Part shown: positions 30,358 through 42,672 of the stretch, in pieces
How the letters are laid out: each line of letters begins with the position of its first letter
Position numbering within the stretch: position 1 is the stretch's first letter
Assembly: GCA_019448385.1 (NCBI GenBank)
Contig: JAGTXO010000046.1
Coordinates: forward strand, 1 to 64,000
DNA from: Diacronema lutheri
Taxonomy: Eukaryota; Haptophyta; Pavlovophyceae; Pavlovales; Pavlovaceae
DNA length: 64,000 nt
Reading direction: 5' to 3'
Translations under genes and position numbers: made by a program
The notes under the pieces: model-generated
What the model was told of the DNA's origin: nothing
The model's input: the letters and a program-made list of their open reading frames with translations, nothing else
Databases searched by the model: none

Positions 30358-33300
30358 ATGCGGCGCGTGCGCCGTGCGGCGCACGTGCCCGGCGCGTACC
30401 GCGAGCGGCTGTCGAGCGAGGAGTCGGCGTGCGGCGAGGAGTCAGACGCCTCGAGCCGAACACCGGCTTACAGCCCGCGCTCGGCTGGCGCGCGCCGCCG
30501 CGCCGAGGCGCTCGCCGCGCGCGCGCGATGCGCGCCGCGCGCACCGTCGAGCGCGTCGAGCGGCGGGAGCAGCGGCGAGGCGGAGGGCGAGGCGGAGGGC
30601 GAGGCGCGCGCACATCGAAGGATCGCCCAACACGCGCGGCGGCGCGCGCCCGCCCGCGGCACCGACGGTGCGGACGGCGAGGCCGACGGCTGCCGCTCGG
30701 GGCCGGCGTCGTCATCGGGCACGCCGTCGCCGCCGCTCTCGCCCGCGCCACCGAGCCGAGCCGAGCGCGGCGCGAGCTCGGCGCACATCGCGGCCGCTGC
30801 GCGGCTGCACTCGCCACCGCCCAAGCGCTCGCGCGCGGCGACCGGACCCGCCGCCGCCGAGCCGTGCGCGCGGCGGAGCGCGCGCGCGCGCGTCGCGCCG
30901 CCGACGTACGCCGAGGGCGACGGCGACGGCGACGGCGAGGGCGACGAGTGCGGCGGGGAGGGCGAGGGCGGCGACGGCCATGGCGTGTCGGCCTGCGTCG
31001 ATGCCGCGAACGCCGCCGCAGCCGCCCACGCGCCCGCTCACCGCTCGCGGCCACCACCGCCAACCTGCGCGCATCGCCGCCGGCCAACCGCACGAGTGGG
31101 CGCGCCGCGCGCAGGCGCGCTCGAGGCGCTGCTCGCGTGGCAGCCCGCGGCTGACGAGCCCAAGCCGGTGGACGGCACAGGTGCGCGCGCGTGGGCGCGC
31201 GCGCTGCCGCCGCTCAACGGCGTGTGCGTGCTCGCAAAGTGGCGTGGGCGCAGCCACGCGCGGTGTGAGTGGCTCGGCGCGGCGCCCCTCGCCGCGCGCA
31301 CGGGCGACGGCGTGCGCGTGCTCGCGCTCCTCGCCGCGCTGCGCGAGGAGCGGCCGGACGCGGCGCGCTCGCGCGAGCTCGCCGCCGCGCTGCCCGTGCC
31401 AGCTGTGCTGCACGTCGACGCCGTGCTCGCGCAGCGCGGCCGCTCCGCCACGCGCGAGGGTGAGGGCGAGGGCGGGGGCGAGGGCGGGGGCGAGGGCGAG
31501 GGCGAGGGCGGGGGCGAGGGCGAGGGCGGGGGCGAGCTGCTCGTCGCGTGGGGCGGCGGGCTCGGCCGCGCCGCGGCGACGTGGGAGCCGCGCGCGCTTG
31601 TCGCCGCGTCGCCCGGCGGCGGCGCCGCGCTCGGCGCGTGGGCGCGCTGGCAGGCGGCCGTGGCCGTGCCCGCGCGGCATAGCTCGTCGTGCGCGCGGCG
31701 CTCGGCGCTCGGCGCGGACGCGCCCGCCGCTGCGGTGCGCCGGCGCGCGTCGCGCGAGCTGCGCGCCTACCAGGCGGAGGGCGCGTCGTTCATCTGCGCG
31801 GCGTGGAGCGGCGGTCGCGGCTGCCTGCTGTGCGACGAGATGGGGCTGGGCAAGACCGCGCAGGCCGTCGCGGCGATGGCGGCGATACGCGAGGGCGGCG
31901 GACCGGGCGGGCGCGCGCCCTTCCTCGTCGTCGCGCCGCTCTCGCTGCTGCGCCACTGGGCGGCAGAGCTCGCCGCATGGGGCCGCTTGCGTGCCACCAT
32001 CCTCGCCGGCTGCCGTGCCGAGCGGCAGGGTGTCTGGGCGGACGAGGTGTGGCGCGAAGGTGGCGGCGCGGTCGCTTTTGATGCGCTGCTCGTCTCGTAC
32101 GAGTCGCTGCATGCCGAGCGCCGCGCGCTCTGCGCGCTGCCGTGGGCAATTGTCGTCGCCGACGAGGCGCACCGCCTGCGCGCGCACGGCGGCCGCCCCG
32201 CGCGCACGTTGCGCGCGCTGCGCTGCGGCGGCGCGCGCGTGCCGTGCGTGCTGCTCACGGGCACGCCCGTGCAGAACAGCGCGGACGAGCTGCAGCCGCT
32301 CCTCGCCCTCGCCGAGCCCGACGGGCCGTGCGCCGACCGCACCGCCTTCCTCGCGCGATACGGCTGCGATGGCTGGGCGCAGCCGCGCGCGTGCGCCGAG
32401 CTGCGCGCGCACCTCGCGCGCCTCTCGCTGCGCAGGACCAAGGCGCAGCTCGGCGCGGAGCTGCCGCTTGCGCGCGCTCTGTGCGCGGATGAGCGCGCGC
32501 CTCCGCGCGCGCGCGACGGCCGCGCGGGCGGCGGCTGTTCGCCAACCGGCGGCCGTTCGCCAACCGGCGGCCGTTCGCCAACCGGCGGCCGTTCGCCAAC
32601 CGGCGGCCGTGGCGCGGGCGCGGTCGCCGGCGGCGGCTCGGGCGGGGGTGCGGCGCTGCCCGAGCTCACGGAGCTCGTCGTGTGGGTCGAGCTCTCGTTG
32701 CAGCAGCGCATCGCGTATCGCGCGCTGCTCGAGCGCTCGCTGCCGCTCCTCGCGCTCGCCGCGCCCGCCGCGCGGCGCGCGGCCGGCGCAGCGCGCGGCG
32801 CGCGTGCGAGTGAGGCGGCGGCGCTGCGCTCGGCGCTGCCGAGCGGCAGCCGCGCGCTGGCGTGCCTGGGCAATGTGCACATGGGGCTGCGCCAGCTCTG
32901 CGACCACCCGCTCCTCCTGCGCGACGCGTCCGACGGCGACGGCGACGACGACGGCGATGGCGATGGCGACGACGAGCGCGCGTCCGCAACCGGCCGCGAG
33001 CGGCGCGGCCGTGGTGCGGCGGAGCGGCTGCGCGAGCTGGTGAGCGGCAGCGGCAAGTTGCTCTTCGTGCACAAGCTGCTCCGCCGCCTCGCGCAGCGCG
33101 GCCATGCGTCTCGCGTCCTCATCTTCTCCTCGTTCACGCGGATGCTTGACGTGCTCGAGGAATTCCTGATCGAGCTCGGCTACGTGCACGGCTGCGCGCA
33201 CGGCGCGGACGTGCGCGCGGCCGGCGGCGAGGGAGGTGGCGAGGGAGGTGGCGAGGGAGGCGGCGAGGGAGGCGGCGAGGGCGCGCGCACGCGCGGCGGC

Positions 33301-36300
33301 GGTGACGAGGCCGAATGCGGCGGCGGGCAGTACACCGAGCAGTACGGCGAGCAGTACGGGCGCGGCTGGGCGTACGAGCGCCTCGACGGAGCGACGAGCG
33401 GCGCCGAGCGGCAGAGCGCCGTGTGCCGCTTCGAGCACGAGCGCTCGCGCAGCGCCGTCTTCCTCCTCTCCACGCGCGCGGGAGGCCTCGGACTGACGCT
33501 CATCGCCGCCGACACGGTCGTGCTCTACGACTCGGATTGGAACCCGCACAACGACGCGCAGGCCATCGCGCGCGCGCATCGCATCGGCCAGCGTCGGGCA
33601 GTGACCGCGTTCCGGCTCGTCGCCGCGCGCTCGTACGAGGCGACGTTGCTCTCGCGGGCGGCGGGCAAGATGCAGCTTGATCGCGCGCTGCTCGGCACGA
33701 TGGCGGCGGACGACGGGCCCGGCACGTGGAGTGGCTCCGTCGGCCGCGAGCCGCGTGGAGCCGAGCTCGAGGCGCTGCTGCGCGAGGGCGCGCGTGCTGC
33801 CCTCGCACACCGCGCCGGCTGCGGTGGCGAGCGCGGCGAGGCAGGCGAGGAGGAGGGCGAGGGTGAAGCGGCTCGCGCCTTTGGCGAGGCCGGGCTCGAC
33901 GAGCTACTCGCCACGCGCACCACCGTGTGGCACGTCGGTGCGGAGCCAGGCTGCGCGCGCGCGCCGCCCGACCCCACCGCAGGTCGCGCATCGCCGTGCA
34001 CCGCGCGCTGCGCGACGCGCTGCTTGCCCGAGCTGGACGACCCGGACTTTTGGGCAAAGGCGCTGCCGGACGCCGCGCGTGCGCGCGACGAGCAACACGA
34101 CGCCGCGCCCCTCGGCCGCGGCGCGCGCGGCGCAGCGCTGCGCGCGCGCGCCGCCGCCGCGCCGGCGCGCGCGTGCGTGCGCGCCCCCGCCGACAGCGAG
34201 TCCGATGCTCGGTCCGAGTCGGCATCGGATACGGCCGGCACGGACGGCGTGTCGGACGGCGTGTCGGACGGCGAATCGGACGGCGAATCGGACGGCGGTT
34301 CGGACGCGCCCAGCTCGTGGCGTAGCGGGCCGCATGCGCCACATCGCCGCGCTGGCGGCGTGCGCGCACGGTCGCGCCGCGCCGGCGCGTGGCCGCGCGC
34401 GCGGCTCGCGCGCGCCGCGCGCGCTGCGCTGGCCGGGCACGCGCCCGCGCCGCTCGCGGAGGCGTCGCACCGCGGGGAGTTGGCGCTCGGACCAAACGCG
34501 CGCTGCCGCGCCGAGGCGGGCTGCCCGCGCGGAGGCAGCCCGACTGGCGTGCGCCACTTTGTGACGCACGCCGTGCTGAGCGCGGTGGGCGTTGTGCTGC
34601 CACCGCTGCCACCGCCGCCGTCGCCGCCGCTCTCGCCGATGCCACCGCCGCCGCCGCCGCTGCCGCCACCGCCGGCGTGCGAAGGCGGCGCGTGCGCACT
34701 GCGCAGCGCGGCCTTTTGGGCGGTGGCGGCGCACGGCTGGCTGCCATGCTGCGCACAGCACGCACAGGCGGCCGTGCGCGCGTGGCGGCTGGCCGCGCAC
34801 GGCGACGACGCGCGCGCGCCGGCTGCGGCCGATGCGGCCGCGGCTCGCAGCGACGGCGGCGCATGCGATGCCGGCGATGCCGACGCGCTCCTCGAGCGGC
34901 TGCGCTCGCGCGCGCCCGCCCTCGCCGCGGCGATGCTCGCGGTGGCGACGGCGCGCCACCTTTTGGGCGTCGGCGGCGACAATGGTGGCATGCCCCGCGA
35001 TGCCGGCGTCGAGGGCAGCGCGCCGCATGTTCGACCCGCGCCGCCGAGCGACGTGTCCGGTGCGCACGAGGCGGCGCTGCCCGGACGCGTGTCCGGTGCG
35101 CACGAGGCGGCGCTGCCCGGACGCGCGGCAGCGCTCGAGCTGCTCGGCGCGAGGGCGCGCCTGCGGGCGGGCCAGCCGATGAGCGAGCCGCTGAGCGCGC
35201 CCGCCCGGCGTCTGCTCGTCGCTCGGCTGCGCAACGCGCGCGCGCTCGGCGGCGCGCCCGTGCCCATCGGCGCAGCCGGGGACGGATCCGGGGAAGAGGG
35301 CGGTGGGTCCGGGGATGGCGCCGCGACGGAGGGCGGACCGCGTGGCGCGGATCAGGGCGAGGCTGGCATCGACGCCCCGTGCACCCATGCGGCCACGCGC
35401 CCCACCCGCGCGTGGCGCGAGGAGCACGACCGTGCCGCCCTCGAGGCGGCTGCCCTCCACGGCCGCCCCGCGTGGCGCGACGACGGTGCCGCGCGTGCGC
35501 TCCGCGCGCGCGTGCGCGCGTGCGATGGCGGTCGTACGGGCAGCGCCAAGGCCGGTGGCGTCACGTTCGAATGGCGGAGCATGCGTGTGCGGCAGGCGGC
35601 CCTGCTCAAGGTGAGAAGGCCGCGCCGTGTCGCCTGCAGAGGGCAGCGCAACGACCACCTGCCGAGCGCGCCGCGCATGACCAACCCTCCCCCTCCCCCT
35701 TTCACGCCCTCCGGATGCGGCGAAGGCGCTGTGCAGGTGGGTCCATGCGCCCGAGCGGGCGACGGGCGGCGCGCGCAGTGCGACGGAGTCCGGGGAGTCC
35801 GGGGACGCAGCGCAGCGGCTGCTGCGCGCGGCGATGCCGCCCGCCGCTGCAGTGCCGTCGGTGAGCGCGCGCGGCGGTGCGGTGCGCAGCAGGAGCGCAC
35901 CATGCCGCTTCGACCCAACGTGCACCCCTCGAGACGGCGACTTCCAACGATGGCGGCCGCCTGCACCGACGGCGCGGCGCAGCTCGGGCCCTTTGGCGAC
36001 GATGCCGCCGAGTGCGGCCTGCGCACGGCAGCGCGCACCTGCGCCGCCATCGTGCATTCCTCCCACGAGCGCGCAACCGACAGTCTCCTCCCCCGTGCAG
36101 CCCGCGCGGCGAGGCCAGCGCGCGCCTGCGGCAGGCGCGCGTCCACCCACATTCCGGTGGACGCCTGCCGCACGCAGTGCCGGATGCGACGAGCCACGCG
36201 ACGCGTCGGGCGTGCGCGCTATTGCCGCGGCCACCGACACCGCCGAAATTGCCGCCACGCTGCCGCCGCCGCCGCTCGGCTTGCGCGCGCTGTGGCCGGT

Positions 36301-36535
36301 GGTGCGTACGCCGACCCCGTGCGCGCCGCCGGGCGAGGCGGCCAAGGCGCCGCTCGAGCGGCCGTTCGAGGCTGCGAGCTCGAGCCGCGCACGGCCGCGC
36401 CTCACCCCGCCCCCGCCCAAGCGGCGGCGTGTGCTGCGCGCCGCCGCGGCCAGCGCCGCGGTCGCCGTCCGGTCGGGGGGCGCAGGCGGCGCTTGCGCGG
36501 CTCGGCTGGCGCGGCTCTCGCGCGAGCTGCGCTAG
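30358..36535 (+). CDS. CHD-type chromatin remodeler with tandem chromodomains
   Basis: Two exons, 30358-35610 and 35726-36535, give about 2020 residues; donor GTGAGA, acceptor chosen at GCGAAG for phase. After a 250-residue Ser/Ala/acidic leader come two chromodomain cores, [17 protein letters not shown] (about 288-306) and [18 protein letters not shown] (about 393-411). The SNF2 ATPase follows: DEMGLGKT (493-500), DEAH (602-605), [52 protein letters not shown] and RAHRIGQ (about 1072). The following [20 protein letters not shown] is typical of CHD6-9/Kismet-like and CHD1 proteins. It slides nucleosomes in the nucleus. Four tandem SPTGGR units sit near 32540-32612. The C-terminal 800 residues are low complexity. 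The last junction is the least certain part. Confidence 0.82.
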
Positions 36536-36732
36536 ACGTACTTCTTGTCAATGTCGGGGAGTCGGGGGTCGTCCTTCGGCTGTCCCACCTCACGCGTGGT
36601 GGGACGCACGGCCTCCCGGCTCCCGCGAGCCAGTTCAGTGCTGCCCTGCTCTCACAGTCGTCAGTCACAGACGCTCCCTCCATTTCCCGCGCTTTTGCCC
36701 CCCCCCCCCCCCCCCCCCCCCTTCTCGCCGAG

Positions 36733-39700
36733 ATGCACGACGAGGACCCGATCGGCGACGCCCTCGCGACCTACGTGCACCTCACGCCGGCGGACCAGGC
36801 GTCAATGCTCGTGCAGCTCGCGCTGCAGCCCGCCGACGCGCTCCGCACCGAGCACGCGACCGCGCTCGCCGCCGTGCTCGGCCAATTCGCCGCCAGCGCG
36901 CCGGTGGCCGGCGGCGACGAGATCGCGCTCCGCGCGCATGCGCCGCCGCTCTCGGCGGACGCGCTGAGCGCGAGCGGGCGCGCGGCGCTCGTGCTCGCCG
37001 CGCGCGCGCTGCCGAGCCTTCGCGTCGATGCCGCGCACAACGGCGTGCTGTGCGCGCTGCTCGGCGCCCTCGGCCAGTGGGCGTGGCGGCTGCCGGCGCA
37101 CGCCGCGAGCCGCGTGCTCGCGCCGTGCGTCGACGCGTCGGCGGCTGGCGCGGCGCCGAGCATCGAGGCCGGGCAGCTCGTCGAGCTTGCCGCCGCCGCC
37201 GCCCAAGCGCTCGCCGCCGCGCCCGCCGATGGGCCGCTCGCGGCGGTCGCGATCGCGTCGCTCGCGCTGCAGTGCGCGACGCGCGCGCGGGCGGACGCGC
37301 GCGGCGCGCTCACGCACGGCGGGCTGCACGCGCTGCGCGCGTGCTGGCCGTGGCTGACGGAGCGCGCGCACGCGCCCACCGCCGCGCGCGCGCGGCTGCA
37401 GCCGCTCATCGTCGAGCTGTGCGCCTCGCTGCCCGAGCGCGCGGCCGCCGAGGAGGCCGCACCGCTGTACAACGTGCTCGCCGCCCTCGCGCAGCTCAGC
37501 GTGGCGCACGCGGCGAGCGGCGCGGGCGGCGGCGGCGCGGCACTTGAAGGCGGTGGACGCGCCGCGCCGCCGCCCGGCGCGGCATCCGCCGACGCCGCCC
37601 TCGCGATGCTCGCGCAGGCGCTGCGCGCAGTTGGCAGCGGCGCGCGGCGCGCGGCTGAGGCGGCAGCGTCGAGCGACCAGGCGCTCGCGCCGCCGGCCGC
37701 GAGCTCTGCGGTGACCTTCTTCGCGGCCAAGCTGCACGCACTCGCCGCATGCGTGTCCGCGCTCTGCTCCGCCGACGCTGCCACCACCGCCGCCTCCGCC
37801 GCCTCCGCCGCCACCACCGCCTCCGCCACCGGGCGCGGCAACGAGTGCGCGGCGGCGCTTCTCCACACCGTCGGCGCGTGCATGGCTGCGTACCACACGA
37901 TGGCGGAGGTGCCGCGCGCGGCGCGCGGCGCTGCGCGCGAGCAGGCGTGGGCGAACGAGGCCTGCGAAGAGCACGCCCGCGCGCACGTGGCGCAGTTCGC
38001 GCCCGCGCTCGCCTCCGCGATGCGCGCGCGCGCGCAGATGTCACCCGCCGCTGGCGGCGCGGCCGGCGGCGGCGCGGCCGCGGGCGCGGGCGGCTGCTGG
38101 CTGGCGCTCGCGCTCGTGCGCGCGGCGGAAGCACGCGCGGCGCGCGCGCGCCACGCCGAGCGCGCTGCGCCCTCGGCGGCGCGCGACGCCGCTCGGCGCG
38201 CGCGCGGCTTGTGCCTCTGTGCGTGTGCCATCCTGCGCGCGCCGCAGCCGGCGGACGTCGGCGGCGCGGTCGCCGCCTTGCCCGAGACCATCTCGCTGCG
38301 CTGCGCGCTGGCGCTCGTGCGGCTGCTCCCGGCCGCGCGCGTCGGCAGCGCGCGCGCGCCGCGCTCGCTCGAGCGCAGCGTGCACGACGCGCTCGGAGCC
38401 TTCGCCGCGCGCGCGACCCAGCCGCGCGCCGTCGCCGTCGAGCTGCTCGCGGCCCTGCCGGCGCTGCGCGCGCACCGACTGGTGGCCGAGGCGGTGGGTA
38501 TCGCGCTCGCGCACCTGCCCGACAAGACGCGCGACGCGAGCGGCGCATACGCGCGCGATGCGCGCGTCCTCGCCGTGCGGCAGGCGTTGCACGAGGCGGA
38601 CACTGGCGGCGACTCGGGCGCGGATTCGGATTCGGCATCGGATTCGGATTCAGAGTTTGCATCGGAGTCGGAGTCGGACGACGCGGGCGACGACGCGAAC
38701 GCTGACGCGGACGGGGAGCGGCGCGCGGCGGCAGCGCGCGAGACGAGCGCGGCGGGCAAGGCCTTGGACGGCGCCGCGGCCGACGCGTCCGCCCTCGCGC
38801 GCGCGCTCTGCCGAACGGCGGTGGCGTGCGCGTGGCATCAGGCGCGCGGAGGCGCGCCGCACGGCAACACACCGCTCCTCGCGCTGCTGCCGCCGCTGCC
38901 GCCGATCGGCGTCGGCGGCGGCGGCGGCGGGCTCGGCGCGACGCCCGTGCCGCTGCCGCCGCGCCACGCCGAGCTTGCGCTCGGCGCGCGCGCCGTCCGC
39001 TGGCTGCGCCGCGCGGCGCCGGCGAGCCTCGCGCACGACGAGGGCGCGGCGATGCGGCAGGCGCTGCTCGACGTGTGGCTGCCCGCGGCGGCGGCGTCGC
39101 TGCTGCTCGGCTGGCACGCGCCTGCGCCCGCGCGCGCGGCGGGCTGGCAGCTCGCGGCGAGCGTCGCGCTGCTGCCGCCCACGCCGCGCGGCGCCGCGCC
39201 GGCCGCGCCCGCGGCCGCCGCGGCCACGCTCGCCGCGCGGCTGCCGGCGGCGCTGGCGCACGCGGCGGCAAACCTCACGCTGTGCGCGGCGGGGCGGCGG
39301 CTGATCCGCGCGCTCGGCGCCGCGGCAAGCGCCTTCCTCGCCGCGCGCTGGCTCGCCGACCGCGCGGCAATCGGCGACGTGTCGCGCGCGCTCGCCGCGC
39401 CGCTGCGCGCGGCCGTGCGCGCGCTCGGCGCGAGCGGCGGCGGGCGCGCGCTCGGCGCGGCGGGATGCGCGCACGGCGCGTGCGCGTGGCGCGCGGCCCT
39501 CGCGCTCGCCGACGCTGCGCACGCGATCTGCGCCACTCTGCCGCACTCGGCGCTCGCCGACTCGCCGACGCGGCCGCTCGCCGCGGGCCCCGCCGCCCCG
39601 ACGAGCGCCGAGGCGGAGGTGGGCGGCCTCTTCAGCTCGTTGCTCGCGCTCGCGCACTGCGGCGCGGCGGGCGTGCGGCCGGGCGGCGCGTGCGAAACAG

Positions 39701-39942
39701 CCGCCGACCACGCTCCGCCGCGCGCCCTCGCCGTGCGCGCGCACGCCAGGCTGTGCGCGCGGCTTGAGCGGCGCGCGCGCGGCGCGGCGGCTGCGCTCAC
39801 GGAGCTCGGGCGCACAGCCGACGCGTCGGTGGTGCGCGCGGTCGCGAGTGCGCTGCCCGCGGTTGCGACCGCGCAGCTGCGCAGCTGCCTCGACGTGCCG
39901 CCGGCCGGTGCGCGTGCGCCGTGGCCGAGCACGGCCGCCTGA
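36733..39942 (+). CDS. Ala-rich helical protein of unknown function
   Basis: Single open exon of 1069 residues from the ATG at 36733. The product is mostly Ala/Leu-rich amphipathic helices with regular spacing (LLGALGQWAWRLPAHAA, LVRLLPAAR, VAVELLAALPALRAHRLVAE), suggesting a HEAT/ARM-type solenoid such as an importin or scaffold. An acidic Ser/Asp/Glu tract lies near residues 625-660. I do not recognise a family. A run of about 23 C residues ends 12 bases before the ATG and is followed by TTCTCGCCGAG. Similar C tracts precede acceptors elsewhere in this window, so there may be an upstream 5' exon and the true start could be earlier. It converges with the kinesin gene. Confidence 0.55.
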   Translation: MHDEDPIGDALATYVHLTPADQASMLVQLALQPADALRTEHATALAAVLGQFAASAPVAGGDEIALRAHAPPLSADALSASGRAALVLAARALPSLRVDAAHNGVLCALLGALGQWAWRLPAHAASRVLAPCVDASAAGAAPSIEAGQLVELAAAAAQALAAAPADGPLAAVAIASLALQCATRARADARGALTHGGLHALRACWPWLTERAHAPTAARARLQPLIVELCASLPERAAAEEAAPLYNVLAALAQLSVAHAASGAGGGGAALEGGGRAAPPPGAASADAALAMLAQALRAVGSGARRAAEAAASSDQALAPPAASSAVTFFAAKLHALAACVSALCSADAATTAASAASAATTASATGRGNECAAALLHTVGACMAAYHTMAEVPRAARGAAREQAWANEACEEHARAHVAQFAPALASAMRARAQMSPAAGGAAGGGAAAGAGGCWLALALVRAAEARAARARHAERAAPSAARDAARRARGLCLCACAILRAPQPADVGGAVAALPETISLRCALALVRLLPAARVGSARAPRSLERSVHDALGAFAARATQPRAVAVELLAALPALRAHRLVAEAVGIALAHLPDKTRDASGAYARDARVLAVRQALHEADTGGDSGADSDSASDSDSEFASESESDDAGDDANADADGERRAAAARETSAAGKALDGAAADASALARALCRTAVACAWHQARGGAPHGNTPLLALLPPLPPIGVGGGGGGLGATPVPLPPRHAELALGARAVRWLRRAAPASLAHDEGAAMRQALLDVWLPAAAASLLLGWHAPAPARAAGWQLAASVALLPPTPRGAAPAAPAAAAATLAARLPAALAHAAANLTLCAAGRRLIRALGAAASAFLAARWLADRAAIGDVSRALAAPLRAAVRALGASGGGRALGAAGCAHGACAWRAALALADAAHAICATLPHSALADSPTRPLAAGPAAPTSAEAEVGGLFSSLLALAHCGAAGVRPGGACETAADHAPPRALAVRAHARLCARLERRARGAAAALTELGRTADASVVRAVASALPAVATAQLRSCLDVPPAGARAPWPSTAA

Positions 39943-40052
39943 AGAGAAAAGAACAGAGCAAGACGAGGCTGTATACCCGTCGGAAGCTCTCGCACAGCGC
40001 GCTCGCACAGCGCGTCTAGGCGCCTGTCGGCCTGGCCTCTCCTCTGGCCCAG

Positions 40053-40114
40053 CCTGGCTAGGCGGCGATCAGCCTGGCCACCCTGTCTTCCACAGCCCGG
40101 CTAGGCGGCGATCG
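40053..40114. repeat. Short duplication around the kinesin stop codon
   Basis: GGCTAGGCGGCGATC occurs at 40056 and again at 40099, about 43 bp apart. The second copy contains the kinesin stop codon (TAG on the minus strand). It looks like a recent tandem duplication of the gene's end. Confidence 0.6.
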
Positions 40115-42639
40115 GCCGCTGCGCGCGCGGGTCTGCGCGCGAGGTGACGGACGCGCGCACGGCGCGCGCGACGGCGCGCGGGCTGCCGGGCGCGCTGCGC
40201 GCGCGCTGCGCGGCACCGGCGTGCGCGCGCGACGGCCGCGCGTCCGCCGGCGCGCGTTCCGTGTGCGCGCCGCCGCGCGCGCCGGCGCCGGCGCCGGCGC
40301 CCGGCGCCGCGCCCGCGCGCCGCCGGCCAGCGCGCGCCGTCGCGAGACCGAGCGCCAACTCGCGCAGCCGCGCATCGCGCCCGGCGTCCTCCGCGGCGCG
40401 CGCGCGCAGCGCGCGCGCCGCGCGCGCCGCGAGCGCGCTAGCTACGTCGGCGCGCCGGCGCTCGGAGCGGAGCGCGTCCGCCTCCGCGCGCGCCGCGCCG
40501 AGCTCCGCCTCGAGCGCGCCGACGTGCCGGCGGAGGAGGCGCGCCTGCGAGGCGGCCGCGCTCGCCGCCGACGCCGCGGCGGCCACCGCCGCCGCCTCGG
40601 CCGCCGGCTGCGCGCCGGCGCGCGCGCGGCCGGCCGAGGGCAGCGACGGCGAGAGCGGCCGCGCGCCGCCGGCCGCGCGCCCGGCGGCCGACGCGTCGGC
40701 GCGCTGCGCGTCTGGCGCGCGCTCGCGCGCAGGCGCGGCGCGCGCGAGGTCGCGGCCCCCGTGCGCGAGCGCCTCGGCGAGCGCCGCCTCGCGCGCGGCG
40801 AGCGCGACGCGCGCGCGTGCGGCCGCGTCGCGCGCGCCTCGCGCCTCGCGGCCGGCCGCGGCCGCGTCGGCCTCGTAGCGCGCGAAGAGCGCGCGCAGCG
40901 TGCCGTCGGGCTCGGCGCGGCCGGCTGTGCGCACTTTCGCGTCGGACGCGAGCAGCGCGCGCTCGAGCGCGACAGCGCGCCGCTCGAGCGCGCGCGCGCG
41001 CAGCGTGCCGTCGGCGATCGCGATGGCCTGCCGCGCCTCCGCCTCCTGCGCGGCCGCGCGCGCGTCGTCGAGGGCGCGCCCGTCGGCCGAGCGCTGCGCG
41101 TCGAGCGTGCGCACGACGCGCAGCGCCGACTCGAAGCTCGAGATGGCGCGCGGCGCGCGCTCGCCCGCGCCGTCCGCTGCCGCTGCCGCGTCCGTGTCCG
41201 CGCGCGCGCACGCGCGCGCGCCGCCGGCCGCGTCCGACGCGCCAGGCGCGCCAGGCGCCGCCGGCGCGCGCGCTGGCGGCGGCTTGCGCTGGCCCGCGTA
41301 CGGCGGCGCGTCCAACGGCTCGCGCACGTCGAGCGCGTGCGCGTCCGCCACCCTCGCGGCCGACGGCGGCCCGCCCCGCCACGCGAGCGACTCGCGCGGC
41401 GGCGGCGGCTGCGCGCGCGCGCCGCCGGCCGCGTCGGCCGCGGGCGGCGCGCGCTGCGCCGAGGCGCGCAGCAGCGTGCTCGTCGCGCGCGCCTCGACCG
41501 TCGCGAGGTCCGCCGCGGTCGCGCGCTCCGCCGCCGCCGCGCGCGTCGCGGCGGCGCGCGCCTCCGTCCACTCGTCGGCCAGGGCCGACCACGCACCGAC
41601 CGCCCCCGCCGCGCCGCGCGGCGGCGGCTGCAGCTGCGGCTGAGGCGCGTGCTGCTGCGCCGGCTCGTGTAAAGCGGCAGGCTGGCGCGCCGAGCGGAGC
41701 GCGAGCAGCCTGGCGATCAGCGCGTCCTCCTCCGCCCCCGCTTCCTCGCCCGGCGGCGGATGTGGGCTGCCGCCGCCGGGCTGAGAGAGCGCGCGGCGCG
41801 CGAGAGGGCTGAGGCGACCGGGGCTGAGGCGACCGGGGCTGAGGCGACCGTCGGCACATCCGGCGGCGTGCAGCCGCGCATAGCCGCCGGCGACGGGCGC
41901 GGCGCCGCGCGGCTCGGCTCGGGAGAAGGGCGCGGCCGCGCGCCGCTCGTCGCGATCGGCCCGCGCGCGTTCGGCCGGTGCGGCCGGCGCGGCCTCACCA
42001 ACGTCGCGCCGGCGCGCCACCTCGCGGCGCACCCACGCGAGCACGCCCGCCTCGTCGTCCGCCTCCGCCACCTCGCCCGCCGTGTCCTCCACGCGCGCAT
42101 ACGCGCAGCCGGCTGCGCGCGCCCCTGCGCCGCCATCGCCGTGCGCGTCCCCGCCAGGCACGGCGCGCACGCCCTCGGCGCGGCCGCGAGCTGCGCGCGC
42201 GTCGTCGTCGCTGGAGCACACGCCGCTGTCCTCCGCGTCAGAGGCGCGCGCGCTGCGCGCCGCCCTAACGCCATGACCGCCGCTCGCGCGCTCGCGCGAG
42301 GCGGAGCGGCTGCGCCGCGCGGCCGACGTGCCGCGCGCGCTGCCGGGCGGCGTCGCGGCAGCGCGCGCGGGCGGCGTGCGCGCGCGGCGCGCGCATCCGC
42401 CGCCGCCCGGGCGCTCGGCGCGCTGCTGCGCGGCGTGTGCAACCGGTGCGTCATCCGAAGGGATCCAGCCGCTTACGACGCGCCGTCCGCTTGCGGCGGC
42501 GGCGGCGGCGGTGGGCGATCGCGGCGGCGGCGCGCGCGACGCCGGCGCGCCGCCGCCGGGCGCGCGGCCGCGCGGAGACGCGGGCGCCGACGTGGCGCGC
42601 GCGCGCGCGCGCGCGGCCGAGCGCGGCGGCGATGTGACG

Positions 42640-42672
<33 letters not shown>

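Noticed and set aside
29581-39942. A continuous plus-strand open frame of 3453 codons
   Set aside because: It runs antisense through enolase exons, then through the CHD gene, its intron and the intergenic gap into the next gene. It is open only because stop codons are rare at this GC content. Splice phase and conserved motifs define separate genes.
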